Assembly: GCA_905250885.1 (NCBI GenBank)
Contig: CAJNOQ010000084.1
Location: forward strand, 1-64,000
DNA from: Didymodactylos carnosus
Taxonomy: Eukaryota; Rotifera; Eurotatoria; Philodinida; Philodinidae
Reading direction: 5' to 3'
DNA: 64,000 nt
Shown in pieces: positions 47,391 to 58,093 of the stretch (position 1 is the stretch's first letter; every line of letters begins with the position of its first letter). Under the pieces are notes generated by a model. That model searched no databases. It was given only the letters and a program-made list of their open reading frames with translations, and was not told the origin of the DNA. The translations under genes and the position numbers were made by a program.

Positions 47391-49155
47391 CTACTTCTAA
47401 TGGTTTATTTCTATCAAGAGTGCTACTATTTTTTATAATGATGTTGAAGTTCAGGTAAAGACTTAAAAAGTAAGTAGTTTGATTTTAAATTTTTTACCTA
47501 TCTCATTCTTGAAAGTGATCGTAAAGTGAAATAATACTAACATTGTTATAGAGTACATATTTGCTCTCTCAAAGTCGAAAGGCGTATGTACGTTTTATAT
47601 GGGTTAATATTCTTAACTAAACATTTTTTTTGTCTTTGTTCTTTACACGACGGAAACACATTGTTCTTTTCATAGTATATGTGATGTGTATATAAAAAGA
47701 ATATGAACATTCGATTACAAGTTTTACCACTAGGGAAAAAAAATAACAGAACCTTTTGGACTATATTTTAAAAAAAAATTCTATAGAAGTCACTAACATG
47801 TCAAAAATTGCATCTAAATTAAGTTCAATTTTTTTTTTACGAGGAAGAGAAAAGCGTCATTTGTAATTTCAATGTGTACAAGTTTCTCATCTATTTTTTA
47901 TTTTGAGAAAGAAATATTTTTTAATTTGCAATGACATACATACGTAAATACACATCAAAGCGTTTTTGTTTTGATTTTCTTTTATTACGCAGGAGAAAAG
48001 CTCAAAGAGAAAAAATACAAGTCGAACTGATTGTTTCATCGATATTAGTTAATAATAAAAACAGTTAAAAATTTCAAATAATTATTCTGAAACAATAATT
48101 CAAAATACTTCAAAGAAATGTTTTATAAGATATTGTGCGGCTATTTAAAAATGAAAGCAACTTGTGTGAAGCTGAAGATTCTGCTTTGTTAAGTTTATTA
48201 TGTATTCAACAAAACTAAACAATCTAGAGTATTTACTTGAACTTTAATAGTTTTTTAAAGAATAGAAGTTAAGTAACAGAACAATCAGATAGAGTCTGGA
48301 AGAAAAATAGCTATCATTTGTTCTATAGCCGGTTTTCTTCTACAAGTGCCATGTTTTCTCTAATGGCAGGAGGGTTAACGGTAGAATGCTAATGTCTTGA
48401 TTCGCTATTCACTTCTGATCTTAAAAAAACGAATTCTCAGCCTCATTTTCGATTAATTTTGAAGAGAGATAATATTTTTGCGATATAATTATAAACAATT
48501 AAATGTATTTCAGCGTCAAATAAAAAAATTTAAGCGAAATCTGCGTATTCAGTAAGAGACAAACTTCGTGCAACATACTGTAAATTAACAACTCTTTGTT
48601 AAAATTTTAAGTGGATGGAAACAGTGAAAATATAAAAAAATATAGCTGTGATAGACGTAATATTAAAAATTGTAAAATGATGGACAATAAAAGTATCGTT
48701 CATATCTTAGTCAAGAAATTTTGAATGTCACGTCTATTGTGGGTACTTCCTTTTACACTTTCATCCACTTAGAAACTGTTTGTATTTTCTTAAACTATTC
48801 AAGTTCCATTCTTGAAAAATACCGTGACTCATGCTTTGTAAACAACTGTTTGCTTTTTCATCTTAAAGACATTAGTTTATCACTTTGGAGTTAATTGACA
48901 TTTTCTTTCTAAGAGTAGAAATAGACAGTAAAACAACGATTCTTTCTGATAAAATATGTCGACAATTCGGTAGTTAGAAAAATTAGAATCGTTCTTCCCT
49001 TTTACTCTTTCTGCTTTTCGTTGGCAACTTTTTGTTTAGTCACAGCTGTGAAAGAGACTGTTGCATTTCATGATAGAGTTCTAGTCATTAGTCTATCACT
49101 ATTTTTTCCCGTAAAGGGGTTATTTCTAGATTAATTTTCGAAGTATATCAGCATC
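47391..49155. other. Intergenic DNA upstream of the MARVEL gene
   Basis: AT-rich, no gene or repeat family recognised. Confidence 0.45.
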
Positions 49156-50166
49156 ATGTCAAGCGCTAATTATCATGAGTCGCCTCCAGCGCCACAGGGA
49201 ATTTCATGTCGTCCTGTATACGTCACAACGCTGGCCGGTGTTTTAAAATTCTTTGAAATTGTACGTGTGTTCTCATAAACAATATGAAATTTATAAATTT
49301 ACATTTTTTTTCTTTTTAGTTTTGTGATATACTTGCGTTAATTCTCGCAGGTGCAGTAAGTATAGATGTTTTATATAACTCCTCCCCAGACTTCCTCTGA
49401 AAGAAATAAGGAGTAAAAGTTTGTAAAGAGAGAAAATGCTGAAAATCTGAAAATTTTGTAAACGTAATGTAAACGTACACACTCGGGGGATAGGTTTCAT
49501 CCAGCCTCACCTTAGTCCATCACGTTTGAGTGAAAGAGTTACACTTTAAGTCCAAGGTCTGCGCTGATAAGCTTTTCTACATATTATTATATTTACTGTG
49601 TTTTGTTTGTCTGCTTATTGTAGGCACCAGTCTACGACGAAGTTGTCGGTCATCGAGGATTTTTTATATTTGTGGCTGCTGTGGCATTGATAATCTCGTT
49701 CATTCTATTGATCGCATGTATATTAAACGTAAATAATGTCCGCTGGCCAGGTATATGGAATTTTGCCGTGAGTATTACTCTTTTATATTTATGTATATAT
49801 ATACCAACTAGATCTAGGGCATAATTAATTAGTTTGCCTTAGAGTTTCTCGTATTGGAATATGCAGAAAAAAGATTACAGAAAGTATCTTAGACTTATCT
49901 ATTTTGACCCTCAATATGTCCTTTAATTCTTAAAATAATTATAGGAAATGGTGTGGTGCCTATGCATCACGTTGCTTTATTTCATTGCAAGTATCGTTCT
50001 GGCAACTATAGCAAAGTATAGTGGTGTGTATGGTGCAGCTACATTTTTTGGTTTTGCAGCATTTGCAACCTATTTATTTGATGGCATTAATCGGTTTCGT
50101 CTATCTCGTTCTGGTGGCAATACCGATGGAAATCCGCCTCAAGCAGGCCGGCAGGGAACATATTAA
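49156..50166 (+). CDS. MARVEL-domain four-pass membrane protein (CKLF-like/plasmolipin family)
   Basis: Likely a membrane-trafficking or membrane-organising protein of the MAL/CMTM/plasmolipin group. Exons 49,156-49,260, 49,320-49,355, 49,624-49,767 and 49,945-50,166 are all phase 0 with GT-AG introns, giving 168 aa. Four hydrophobic segments lie at about 23-46 (TTLAGVLKFFEIFCDILALI), 59-81 (FIFVAAVALIISFILLIACI), 97-118 (CLCITLLYFIASIVLATIA) and 124-143 (GAATFFGFAAFATYLFDGI). Cytosolic tails are short, and the N-terminus has no signal peptide. The layout (K-x-x-E in TM1, an aromatic-rich TM4, a polar C-terminal tail) fits CMTM/plasmolipin. Exon 2 is only 36 nt. The exact subfamily cannot be told by eye. 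Confidence 0.85.
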
Positions 50167-51368
50167 CTGTGAACAAGGTTTTTAAATAGTGTTTTTTCTT
50201 CATTTTTAAATAATCAAGTCTTCAAATGAATGAACAATAAGTAAAGATAAATTGTGTATTTTTTTTCTTTGTTACCGATATTTTTTTGATGTGTTTTTCA
50301 ATTTTGTGAACATTCCTTTTTATATTCGCCAGCATTTTGCTCTTTTATATGATCTCACTCTGAATACTCGAAATTTGTTTTATTTACCCTTTTTATTGTT
50401 ACTTGAATAGTAACTCATAATCTCACTTAAGCTTTCTATATATTTTGAAATTTGTTGTATGGGTAACTAAAGAGAATTTCTTAGCAGATGATAAATTACT
50501 TTCTCCATGAAACACAATGTTTCATTTTTAACACTGATCACCGGTCTGATGTCCGTTGTTACTGCTATGTCTCAAGTGCCGTCCTGTAAAAATCGGATTT
50601 TCTTATATTCAAAGCTTTTTAGTAAAACGATTCCGATAGCGTCAGATTGTAGAGCAGATCGAGGTACATATATTAAGAAAATTTTTTAAACCAAATGAAC
50701 AAGTCTCATTAAGATACAAAAAATTAATTTTTTAATTCAGTAGATATTCAAAAATTTTACTCAATCAAGCATTCAATACCTCATAAGTCTCTAAAAAACC
50801 GTGCAGTGATCATAAGGTCAATATAATTCACGTACCAATTCGTACTGATCTATAAATAATAAACTTATGCTAATGAGACGAATGAGCAGATAATGACCAG
50901 GCGTCTTCAAGCAAAAATCTTTGAATAAATCTCGTCAAACAACATGATAAAACGATAAAATGTCGCCATTATGAAAGACAATGGATCAACTCGGTTTGTG
51001 TTGATAAAGAAAACTGAATATTTTCGATCAAAGTGAACTAGTGGGTGAAGAGCAAAAAAAGAAAATGTTAAATAATAATGTGAAAAAAGTAAAGCCAATG
51101 GTCTCTCAACAATTAGATATGCTTTTTCAAGACACCGAAAATTATCCGATGTTCAGAAAACGAGCAATAATATGAAAAAGTTGTTTTGTGATCAGAGTTA
51201 ATTAAAAATAAAACAGTCTGTGATATGAGTTCAGGATTTTTCAGTGATACTTAATATTCAGATAAATTATGTGTTTCCTATTGTTTTCACTAACTCAATC
51301 AGGTTCGAATCGCTTTTTTCTATACAATCGCTTATGGCTTAATGTTCCATGGGCGAAGAGTCTTGAAG
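50167..51368. other. MARVEL gene 3' flank and intergenic DNA
   Basis: Contains the candidate secreted-peptide frame at 50,507-50,689; otherwise nothing is recognised. Confidence 0.4.
50507..50689 (+). CDS. Small ORF with signal-peptide-like start (candidate only)
   Basis: A 60-codon frame with a true ATG. It starts with a Lys/His-containing n-region and a hydrophobic core (VSFLTLITGLMSVVTAMS), then a polar part with two Cys and a basic end. This is the profile of a short secreted peptide. A possible donor (GAG|GTACAT) near 50,664 could make it the first exon of a longer gene. No homologue or promoter is known, and in AT-rich DNA such frames arise by chance. It lies 340 bases after the MARVEL stop on the same strand and so may merely be in its 3' UTR. 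Confidence 0.2.
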   Translation: MKHNVSFLTLITGLMSVVTAMSQVPSCKNRIFLYSKLFSKTIPIASDCRADRGTYIKKIF

Positions 51369-51600
51369 TATGATGTTATAACATCATATTACAAGATATC
51401 ACAAAATTTCATAAGATCTTGTAATAAGATCTCGTATGATGATACAAGAAGTGACAAGATGTCATAAAATATCTTATAAGAATCCATCAGATCTTACAAT
51501 GACAATAAGGTACGAGATTCTGTAGAATCTTACACGATCGTCACAAGACTTTGTAAGGCCATGCCGTAAGATCTTATTACAAGATTTCAGAATTTTAATA
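51369..51600. repeat. Perfect 20-bp palindrome and AAGATC/TTACAAGAT word cluster
   Basis: TATGATGTTATAACATCATA at 51,369-51,388 is a perfect palindrome. It is followed by many ACAAGAT, AAGATCTT and TAAGATCT words in both orientations up to about 51,590 (ATTACAAGAT near both ends). Probably a decayed foldback element. Confidence 0.5.
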
Positions 51601-52416
51601 TATTTTGAGAAGGATGGTAAACTGAAGTAAACAGAACAGTTGCAAGTAAAAGATTACTTAATATAGGTACTGCTCACTCATACAAAAAAAAGTCAACAAA
51701 AAACGGATTGTGGAAATGACAAAAGAAAGGAAAAAGATACATACATGTTCAACAACAGACACTAATAAAATCTGACATGTTCCTTAAGCAGTTTTTTAAA
51801 CAATATGGCATTTTCAGTATGTGCAACGGTCACAGATAGAGAGTTCCTATCTTTTGAAATTTGAGGAAAGAAGGAATTAAAAGGCTGACTTTGTCTTACA
51901 AAAACGCTTATTGTTTTTAAACTGCTTCATGATGGAACGAAAAACGTTGGTCTTATCATTTTTGCTTGAATTTACAACTGGATTACGGAGTTGTGACATA
52001 GCTTGGAAAATACACATTCGCCGAGAATTTAATTTTCTAAAAGATGAATTCGCATTCGCTGAGAATTCATTTTGGTATGCAAGGGATGATTATAATGCGT
52101 ATTGATGTATATGGTGTACATGTGAATTCTCTATTATTTTCTGACGAGTTCAGGTCCTCATCTAGGTGTGATCTTTTGTTAGTCATTTAGCAGCATCCAG
52201 ATGAGAGGAAGAGACAGAATGTTGTAAGACGAAGACGTAATTTCAAATTTCTAGTCAGAAAAAGATGTAAAACAAGGAACGAGAGGATTTAGAGGAAAGG
52301 CCGAGGCACTTACAAAAAAACTGCTACTTACTTAATAATAAAATCGTCCGTGGCTTTTAACGGATTTTCATTTGTCAAAACAAAATATTATGAAAGATGA
52401 TAGCATTTATTGTTTG
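51601..52416. other. Intergenic DNA
   Basis: Nothing recognised. Confidence 0.4.
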
Positions 52417-54060
52417 TTAGCTATTAAACGACACTACAACAAGACCTCTTTTCGACGGCGTAGATGTAATCGGCTGTCCTTGTGATTCTGATATAACTAC
52501 GGGTTGTTTAACCTGATCATTTTGTTTATTATTATTTTGTCTCATTGATGAAGCTGTAACTAACTGGTGTTTGTAGTAACTAAATAATGGAGTAAGCAAT
52601 TGTGAATGAAAATATGCATAATTGACGAGCGTTTTGTAAAGCTGATATATTAGTGAGTGAATTATTGGATTCATTTGGTGATAATGAAGTTTCACCAGAA
52701 TGTTTAGATGGCACTCGACGTTATCTGAAATGTATTGATTCTCTTTTGCTTTAAGACATCGAGTCACTTGCACATACGCGTTTTATAAAGGGAATATATT
52801 GAATAACCACAATTTTTATAACGACAAAAAAGACTTATTATCTTAACTATTTTATCCAACACCACCTACCACACTGTTTGTAATCAGCTATTCTTCATCA
52901 AAAGAGATAACTCTATTCTGTTATGCAGTCACATAGACCTTTATTATTTTGGTAATGGAGAACCAAGCAACCTGAGAAGAACTGTACGACATTTACTGGA
53001 TTTAAAAATTTTATTTAAGATCTTGAAACAGTTCAGAAACGATAAGCATCTGTTTTCTAAAAAAATCTTGTTACTTTGAAACTTTACCAAAAGTAACAAA
53101 GATTTATTAGGATAAGTTGAGATGATTCTGTTCTGTTCTGCACGCTCTTCTATCTGTTTCATTTGATCCAAAGCTTGTTCCGTTGTTAGAAATTAATCGG
53201 TTTCTCCATCTAAAGCAATTCTTTTAGATGGTGATTGTTCAGAAATGACTAGCTGTTGTTGAACTTAATGGTGATGACAAAGCTATAACTTCAGTGGTTG
53301 ATGCTGTTGGACGTGATAAATCTAACGGTGCATCCACTATAAATGAAAATAGTTGGATAAAAGGGAATTTCTAATGAAACGGTTACCAGACTTACAATCA
53401 TGATCCCAGACACTACTATTTATTTGCGGAATAACATTAAGCAACTGCGTAGGAGACGATGGTGTAGAAGGAACTTTGTCTTCCGCTTCTTCCCTCAATT
53501 GTATTTAATAGTTGATGGCTGGTAGCAGCAGTAATGTCGGCTTCAACCTGTTGATTACATTTCAAAATCTTCTAGGAATTGATGGACGTTTTATCTAGAG
53601 GATATATGCCAGAATTCATAAAACTTTTGAGGATATTAACTTTTCTAACAGCTGTTGATTGAAATAGTTTATTCATTAATGTTGGAAACACTTTTTTCGA
53701 TATATCTTTATGATCGAGTGTTTGATAATATTCACCAAGAGTTTCACTATATTTTTGTTTGACTGGTTTAAAAAAGTCACGTTGAGTGGTTGAGGTATAA
53801 GTGCAGAATTTGGTAGTAAAAACAACACAACAATATCATTTTCAATTGCCTGTTCGACTGCGCGCACTATGGTGAGATCCATATCCATCTAACATGAAGA
53901 GAATTGGTTTTAACTTTTTTTTTGTGTCCATCCTATCAGCAAATTCGGACTCATCGTAATTGAAAATCTATGAGGATCTGTCCATCAAATTATAGGTAAC
54001 GAGTACATCTTCTAATAATTTAAACTGTTGTTGATTGTTGTCATCGTAGTCTTCGCATGT
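52417..54060 (-). pseudogene. pogo/Tigger-type DDE transposase-derived gene, decayed, with a host-like intron
   Basis: On the minus strand, about 54,000-53,580 reads as the DDE_1 domain of pogo-like transposases. In order it shows IFNYDESEFADRMD (the NxDE box), KPILFMLDGYGSHHS (second catalytic Asp), VVLFLLPNSALIPQPLN (the LPPNSTHLLQPLD box), FFKPVKQKYSETLGEYYQ and FPTLMNKLFQSTAVR. The frame is broken in several places (stops after SRTGN; frame changes near 53,800 and 53,500). Downstream comes a Ser/Thr-rich tail, KVPSTPSSPTQLLNVIPQ. It is interrupted by a perfect 59-nt GT-AG intron (53,337-53,395), then joined in frame to DAPLDLSRPTAS. More tail-like pieces run to 52,417 (ISESQGQPITSTPSKRG). 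A retained intron of host size suggests a domesticated or exon-capturing gene that later died. Confidence 0.75.
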
Positions 54061-55069
54061 TTTGATATAAGAAGGATAGGCGTAGCTATCATAACGTGTC
54101 ATAATGAAGTCATGACGTGTCATAAAAGAATAATACTACTCAATGCCTAGTTTTTGAAATTACTTGTCTTTTCCTAATTCTTGAGCATAATATACCGCCT
54201 TTGGTGTGTAGAACAAAAAAACCATCATCACGAGATTTCTCATATTCGAAAACCTATGTTTCATGTGTTTTTAGGGTTTCCGAACTTCAGATTTAGCCGA
54301 TAGGCAGGTCCTCAGATATTTCCTGCAGCACCCGAATTACCGTAGATGAAGACTTAAGACGTACACCAGGTTGAAGAACGGCATCTGTTGTACATCTACA
54401 TATGTTTAGAGCAGTACTTTGCTATGTAGATTTTTGGAAGGGCAAGCCCGGGCTTATTTCGAAAGGTACACCATAGTAGACCTGTCGAATTTGGTTCAAT
54501 TTGGCGTAGAATTATACCCCCAGGTATCCTCTTCCGTAATCTGAAAACCGCAGGTCGGTACCTCTTATCATTCAGAAATTATTCAAAAAACATCACAATG
54601 CCTTCTATTTTGAAACGGATAGCAGTTAAAAAAATCACTAAAGTTGCCGTAAATATTTTGAGAACAATTTGAGGATGATTTTCTTGATGAATGTGTCACA
54701 AACACCATGTGGAAAGCCAGTACAATTTACAACGGTTTTCTAATCCATTAGACATTTCAATGTATAGGTTCAGAAATTCCACGCTGCGTTTGATCTACAG
54801 CAACGTACCATCTCTATTTTGAAGCGGATAATTTAGGCTATCTATCAATGAAAAGAATACGGTACATAGCTATATACATCATTAGGAAAATTCGAATGGG
54901 TTATTGCAACAATCTCTCAAAAAATATATTTTAATCATGCAAAAATGCATCGAGGTGTCGGATTTCCAATATCACCCACAGGCAAAAAATCTTAATCTTC
55001 TTCAGGTTCGCTGTCTACTACTGGCCGTTTAGTCCATGATGATTTCCCTAGTTACATTCGCGCTCCATT
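54061..55069. other. Flank of the pogo-type pseudogene
   Basis: May contain the decayed N-terminal DNA-binding part, but no helix-turn-helix motif could be read. A 12-bp palindrome AAGCCCGGGCTT lies near 54,444. Mixed base composition. Confidence 0.35.
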
Positions 55070-55260
55070 CATCATGCCGCGGCCGCGAAATTTGCGCGTT
55101 CCGCAAAAAATTGGCGATCGCGCAGCGAAAATTCTCCCACGTCGCATTCGCGGTTCAGATTATGTCGTGATCGCGATTCAAATTGGGTATTGCGTGGCAA
55201 GATTGTGACAAGATTTCTATGGTTTCGCGATGCGCAATGAAGCGCGGATTCTACTAGGAT
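55070..55260. other. CpG-rich patch in AT-rich DNA
   Basis: About 190 bases with very dense CG dinucleotides (CCGCGGCCGCGAAATTTGCG, GCGATCGCGCAGCG, TTCGCGATGCGCAATG). Words such as GCGATCGCG and ATTCGCGG recur in both orientations. There is no open frame of interest and no adjacent gene start, so a CpG-island promoter is unlikely. It may be a transposon end or a piece of foreign or repetitive DNA. Confidence 0.5.
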
Positions 55261-55795
55261 TAGGATCGAAGTTGTCCTATTAAGAAAAGTGTTGAAAGAA
55301 CAAGAAATATGTCACAAGTTTGTTCCAAGAATATGTTTTTCACCTCCGATTATTCGTTAGTATATTACGGATTGATATCGTAACTACAGATAGTAGTGTA
55401 TTATTTAGTTTTTCTGTTGTTCACATCACTCTTCTTCAACACTGCGACTTTATTTTTGATAACTCAAGATGGATTCTCAAGCTATAATTAGAAAATTAAT
55501 TGTATGAGAGGTGGTTGTATCGATGTTTGTCCTGGGCTGGGGACGAGAAAAATAAGGATAACAACAACATTCTATATAAAATAAGTATTTCTTTTTCTAA
55601 TAATTTTTCCATATGTAATATCAGCTCTTAAACTAAGGTTTTTTTCTTCTATCTTCTTTCATACATATTTCTCATAAAGGAATACCAAATGTGTAATAAA
55701 AACATCCGTTGACGCATATTAATTCATACTGATTGATTTTCTTGAAAAGTTTCTTCTACAGTAAGTATAATTTAACTAGGAATGGAAAACTAGGA

Positions 55796-55833
55796 ACGTT
55801 CTGTCTGTCTGTTATAATAGACAGACAGAACGT
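55796..55833. repeat. Perfect hairpin, 15-bp arms
   Basis: ACGTTCTGTCTGTCT, an 8-base loop, then AGACAGACAGAACGT. Read directly; function unknown. Confidence 0.85.
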
Positions 55834-56431
55834 CAGATCAATCAAAACAATTGAAGTAGGCACAGTAGTTTGAACTAAGATTGTGGTTGTAAAATAGCAA
55901 GTTAATATTTTTACAGACTGTTTATCGTCTTCCTAACGTCTGTCTACACTCTAAAAAAGAAGCGTATTTTAAAAAACCTTAAAATGTTTTGAAAACCCTT
56001 TCAGAAACCTTTTCCGGTATTCGAACAGAACTCGAAAATCGAAAATATAGAGAATATTGTTAGGATTTTCGAAATTTCAAAATCTGCTTGGGTGAAAAAG
56101 AAAACTTTCGCATACTCAAAACTATATGCTCGAATACCGAACAGGATATTTTCTGAAACTCTTTTTTTTGTGCGAAATGTTTTCTTAAGTCGAAAGCGTA
56201 TCAGGAAATACTTTTTTCAGTTTTAGAAAATACCTTTTAAGAGATTCAAATTATTTCTTCTTAAAAGTTTCGGCTTTCGAAAGTTCAAAATCTTTTAGGA
56301 TTTTGGAAACTACCGTTTTGGATGGTGGTCAACTTGTTTCGAAAATACATGCTTTTCTCTTTTGATTTGAATGCTGAATGATAGTAAGAGGAATATTCCA
56401 GAATTCCGTTTACCTTTTTCAGCATAGTTTA

Positions 56432-57203
56432 TTCTCAGTTCGTCCCAAATTGACTTCTCAATTCGTCTCATGAAGCTTTTTTTCTCAGTTTGTCCCAATT
56501 AATTCGTCCCATCAACACTTCTCTCTCAGTTCGTCCCATATTAGTTTACACTTAATTAGCTTTAATATAATTGCCCGTACCTCTTGCATACGGTGCTATA
56601 TATAACTGTTGTGGGTGTATAAACAGTTATATTGGACAAACAACGAAAGCTGAAAAGCGAAAACAAGAACATAAAGATGCCTTTCGATGTATTGGATTCT
56701 CGAGGATTATACAACTAAATAATGAACTAAGTTACATCTTCGGTATTACATTATTATTGTCATTTGTTTGAAAATGACGCATCATACCGGCTTTCTGGGT
56801 TTTTTTCCACAGCGACTGAGCATAATGGAAGAAACATCCATTGATTTTGATATGTGGAAAAATATCGACAAAAGAACTTATTGTGGTTTGTTCGAAATCG
56901 CAGGTCAGGCGCTGTGGATTCATTTCAACATTCAACTTTTTACCATATTCGATTAAATGTCTCAATATTTTCGTGTAGACAATGGAATTTTTCCGTGTAG
57001 TCAAAGAATATGCACATGGTATCATGGATACCATCGCCATCGACTAAACTATTTGATGGTACAACACTTTATTTATTTTGAGGTGCGAGCATAGATATCT
57101 GGGACGAACTGAGAAAAAATTTCTGATACGAATTAATTAGGATGAACTGCGAAAAAAAGCTTCGTGGGACGAATTGAGAAGTCAATTTGAGGCGAACTGA
57201 GAA
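56432..57203 (-). mobile_element. MULE (Mutator-like) transposon derivative with 109-bp terminal inverted repeats
   Basis: The left repeat (56,432-56,541) and right repeat (57,095-57,203) are reverse complements at high identity. Each is itself built from alternating CTCAGTTCGTCCCA and AATTCGTCCCA words. Between them, minus strand 57,040-56,732 encodes a MULE transposase fragment: PCAYSLTTRKNSIVY, LTCDFEQTTISSFVDIFPHI (the DFE box) and INGCFFHYAQSLWKKTQK (the GCxFHxxQxxxKK box). The ends of the transposase are missing, so this is an internally deleted, nonautonomous copy 772 bp long. A 9-10 bp target duplication is not evident. Confidence 0.85.
56571..56735 (+). pseudogene. GIY-YIG nuclease-like fragment inside the MULE derivative
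   Basis: The plus-strand frame reads YGAIYNCCGCINSYIGQT followed by EKRKQEHKDAFR. This matches the GIY-YIG layout: a G-x-Y motif, about ten residues, YIGQT, then an Arg-x-x-E-H helix. Such domains occur in Penelope-like retroelements and some transposon or host proteins. Only about 50 residues remain, with no start. It is on the strand opposite to the transposase fragment and within the MULE terminal repeats, so it was inserted or captured. Confidence 0.55.
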
Positions 57204-58093
57204 GACACCACCAGCAACACTCCCCTCTTTTACACGGCTCGAACGTATTAATTGGAATTTCTCGCTATATTGCATTTTTTATTTTACTTGGCTTTCTCTT
57301 CGACAAGATAATACTATTTGCTAAAAATGCTCTGAAAATATGTTTGAGTGCGCCTGCAGTACGGGAAAAGCTATAGCACCACGTGTATTGTTAGCGACTG
57401 AAATTCTGTTTAGCTCCTATGAAAGAAAAGGCAGCTAAGCTAATAAGTACCATTGTAGTAGTAATAATTCTCCGCATAAAATTTTAAGTTTCACGTTTAT
57501 TGTTTTCTATTGAAAAAGAATATAATTTATATATTTTTTTCATCTATTGTTATTGTAATAATAGTTCTATTTTTTTAATTTTATGTTTATACATTAAGTT
57601 CAGGCTCTCCTAATCTCATAAGAGTATGTTTCGTAAAGTATATCATATAGAATATCTTCATCTTATTTGTTAGTATCCGATAGGGCTTAGGATATTTTCT
57701 TAAATACTCTGGCTATACCATTCCTAGGTAAAGTAATCGTCATATTTCCGAATGAACCCTTTTCCCTTTTTTATCAGAAAAATCGAGAGTCCATACATCG
57801 GAAAATACCTGGTTACCTAGAATTTTTTTTCGGAAACCGATCTTGAAAAGTTTTCAAAAATGTTACTACATGATATGATGCTCTTTTAGATATTAGAGAG
57901 TTTAAATAAAAATCCCTTTGAAGGATAGTCAAGAAAAAAATTGTACAGAATTAAAAAGAGTAGTCAAATAGGAAAAGCGTTTTCGTACTCTTGAAAACCC
58001 TTTCAAAAGGTATCTCCGAAAATCCAAAAGGGTATCATATAATAACATTTTCGAAAAACTCTGTCCAGGTTTTCGAGAATACTTTTTTTAGTG

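Larger units (their letters stand above)
55947..58093. mobile_element. Possible outer DNA transposon, CACTnTAAAAAAG ends, with a nested MULE derivative
   Basis: The left end reads CACTCTAAAAAAGAAGCGTA. The right end, read inward on the other strand, is CACTAAAAAAAGTATTCTCG. Both then continue into AAAACC, so a 26-32 bp terminal inverted repeat with indels is likely. Both flanks share AAAACCCTTTC-like words. No transposase belonging to it was seen and no clear target duplication, so the pairing of these ends is tentative. If right, the MULE derivative at 56,432-57,203 inserted into it. Confidence 0.4.
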
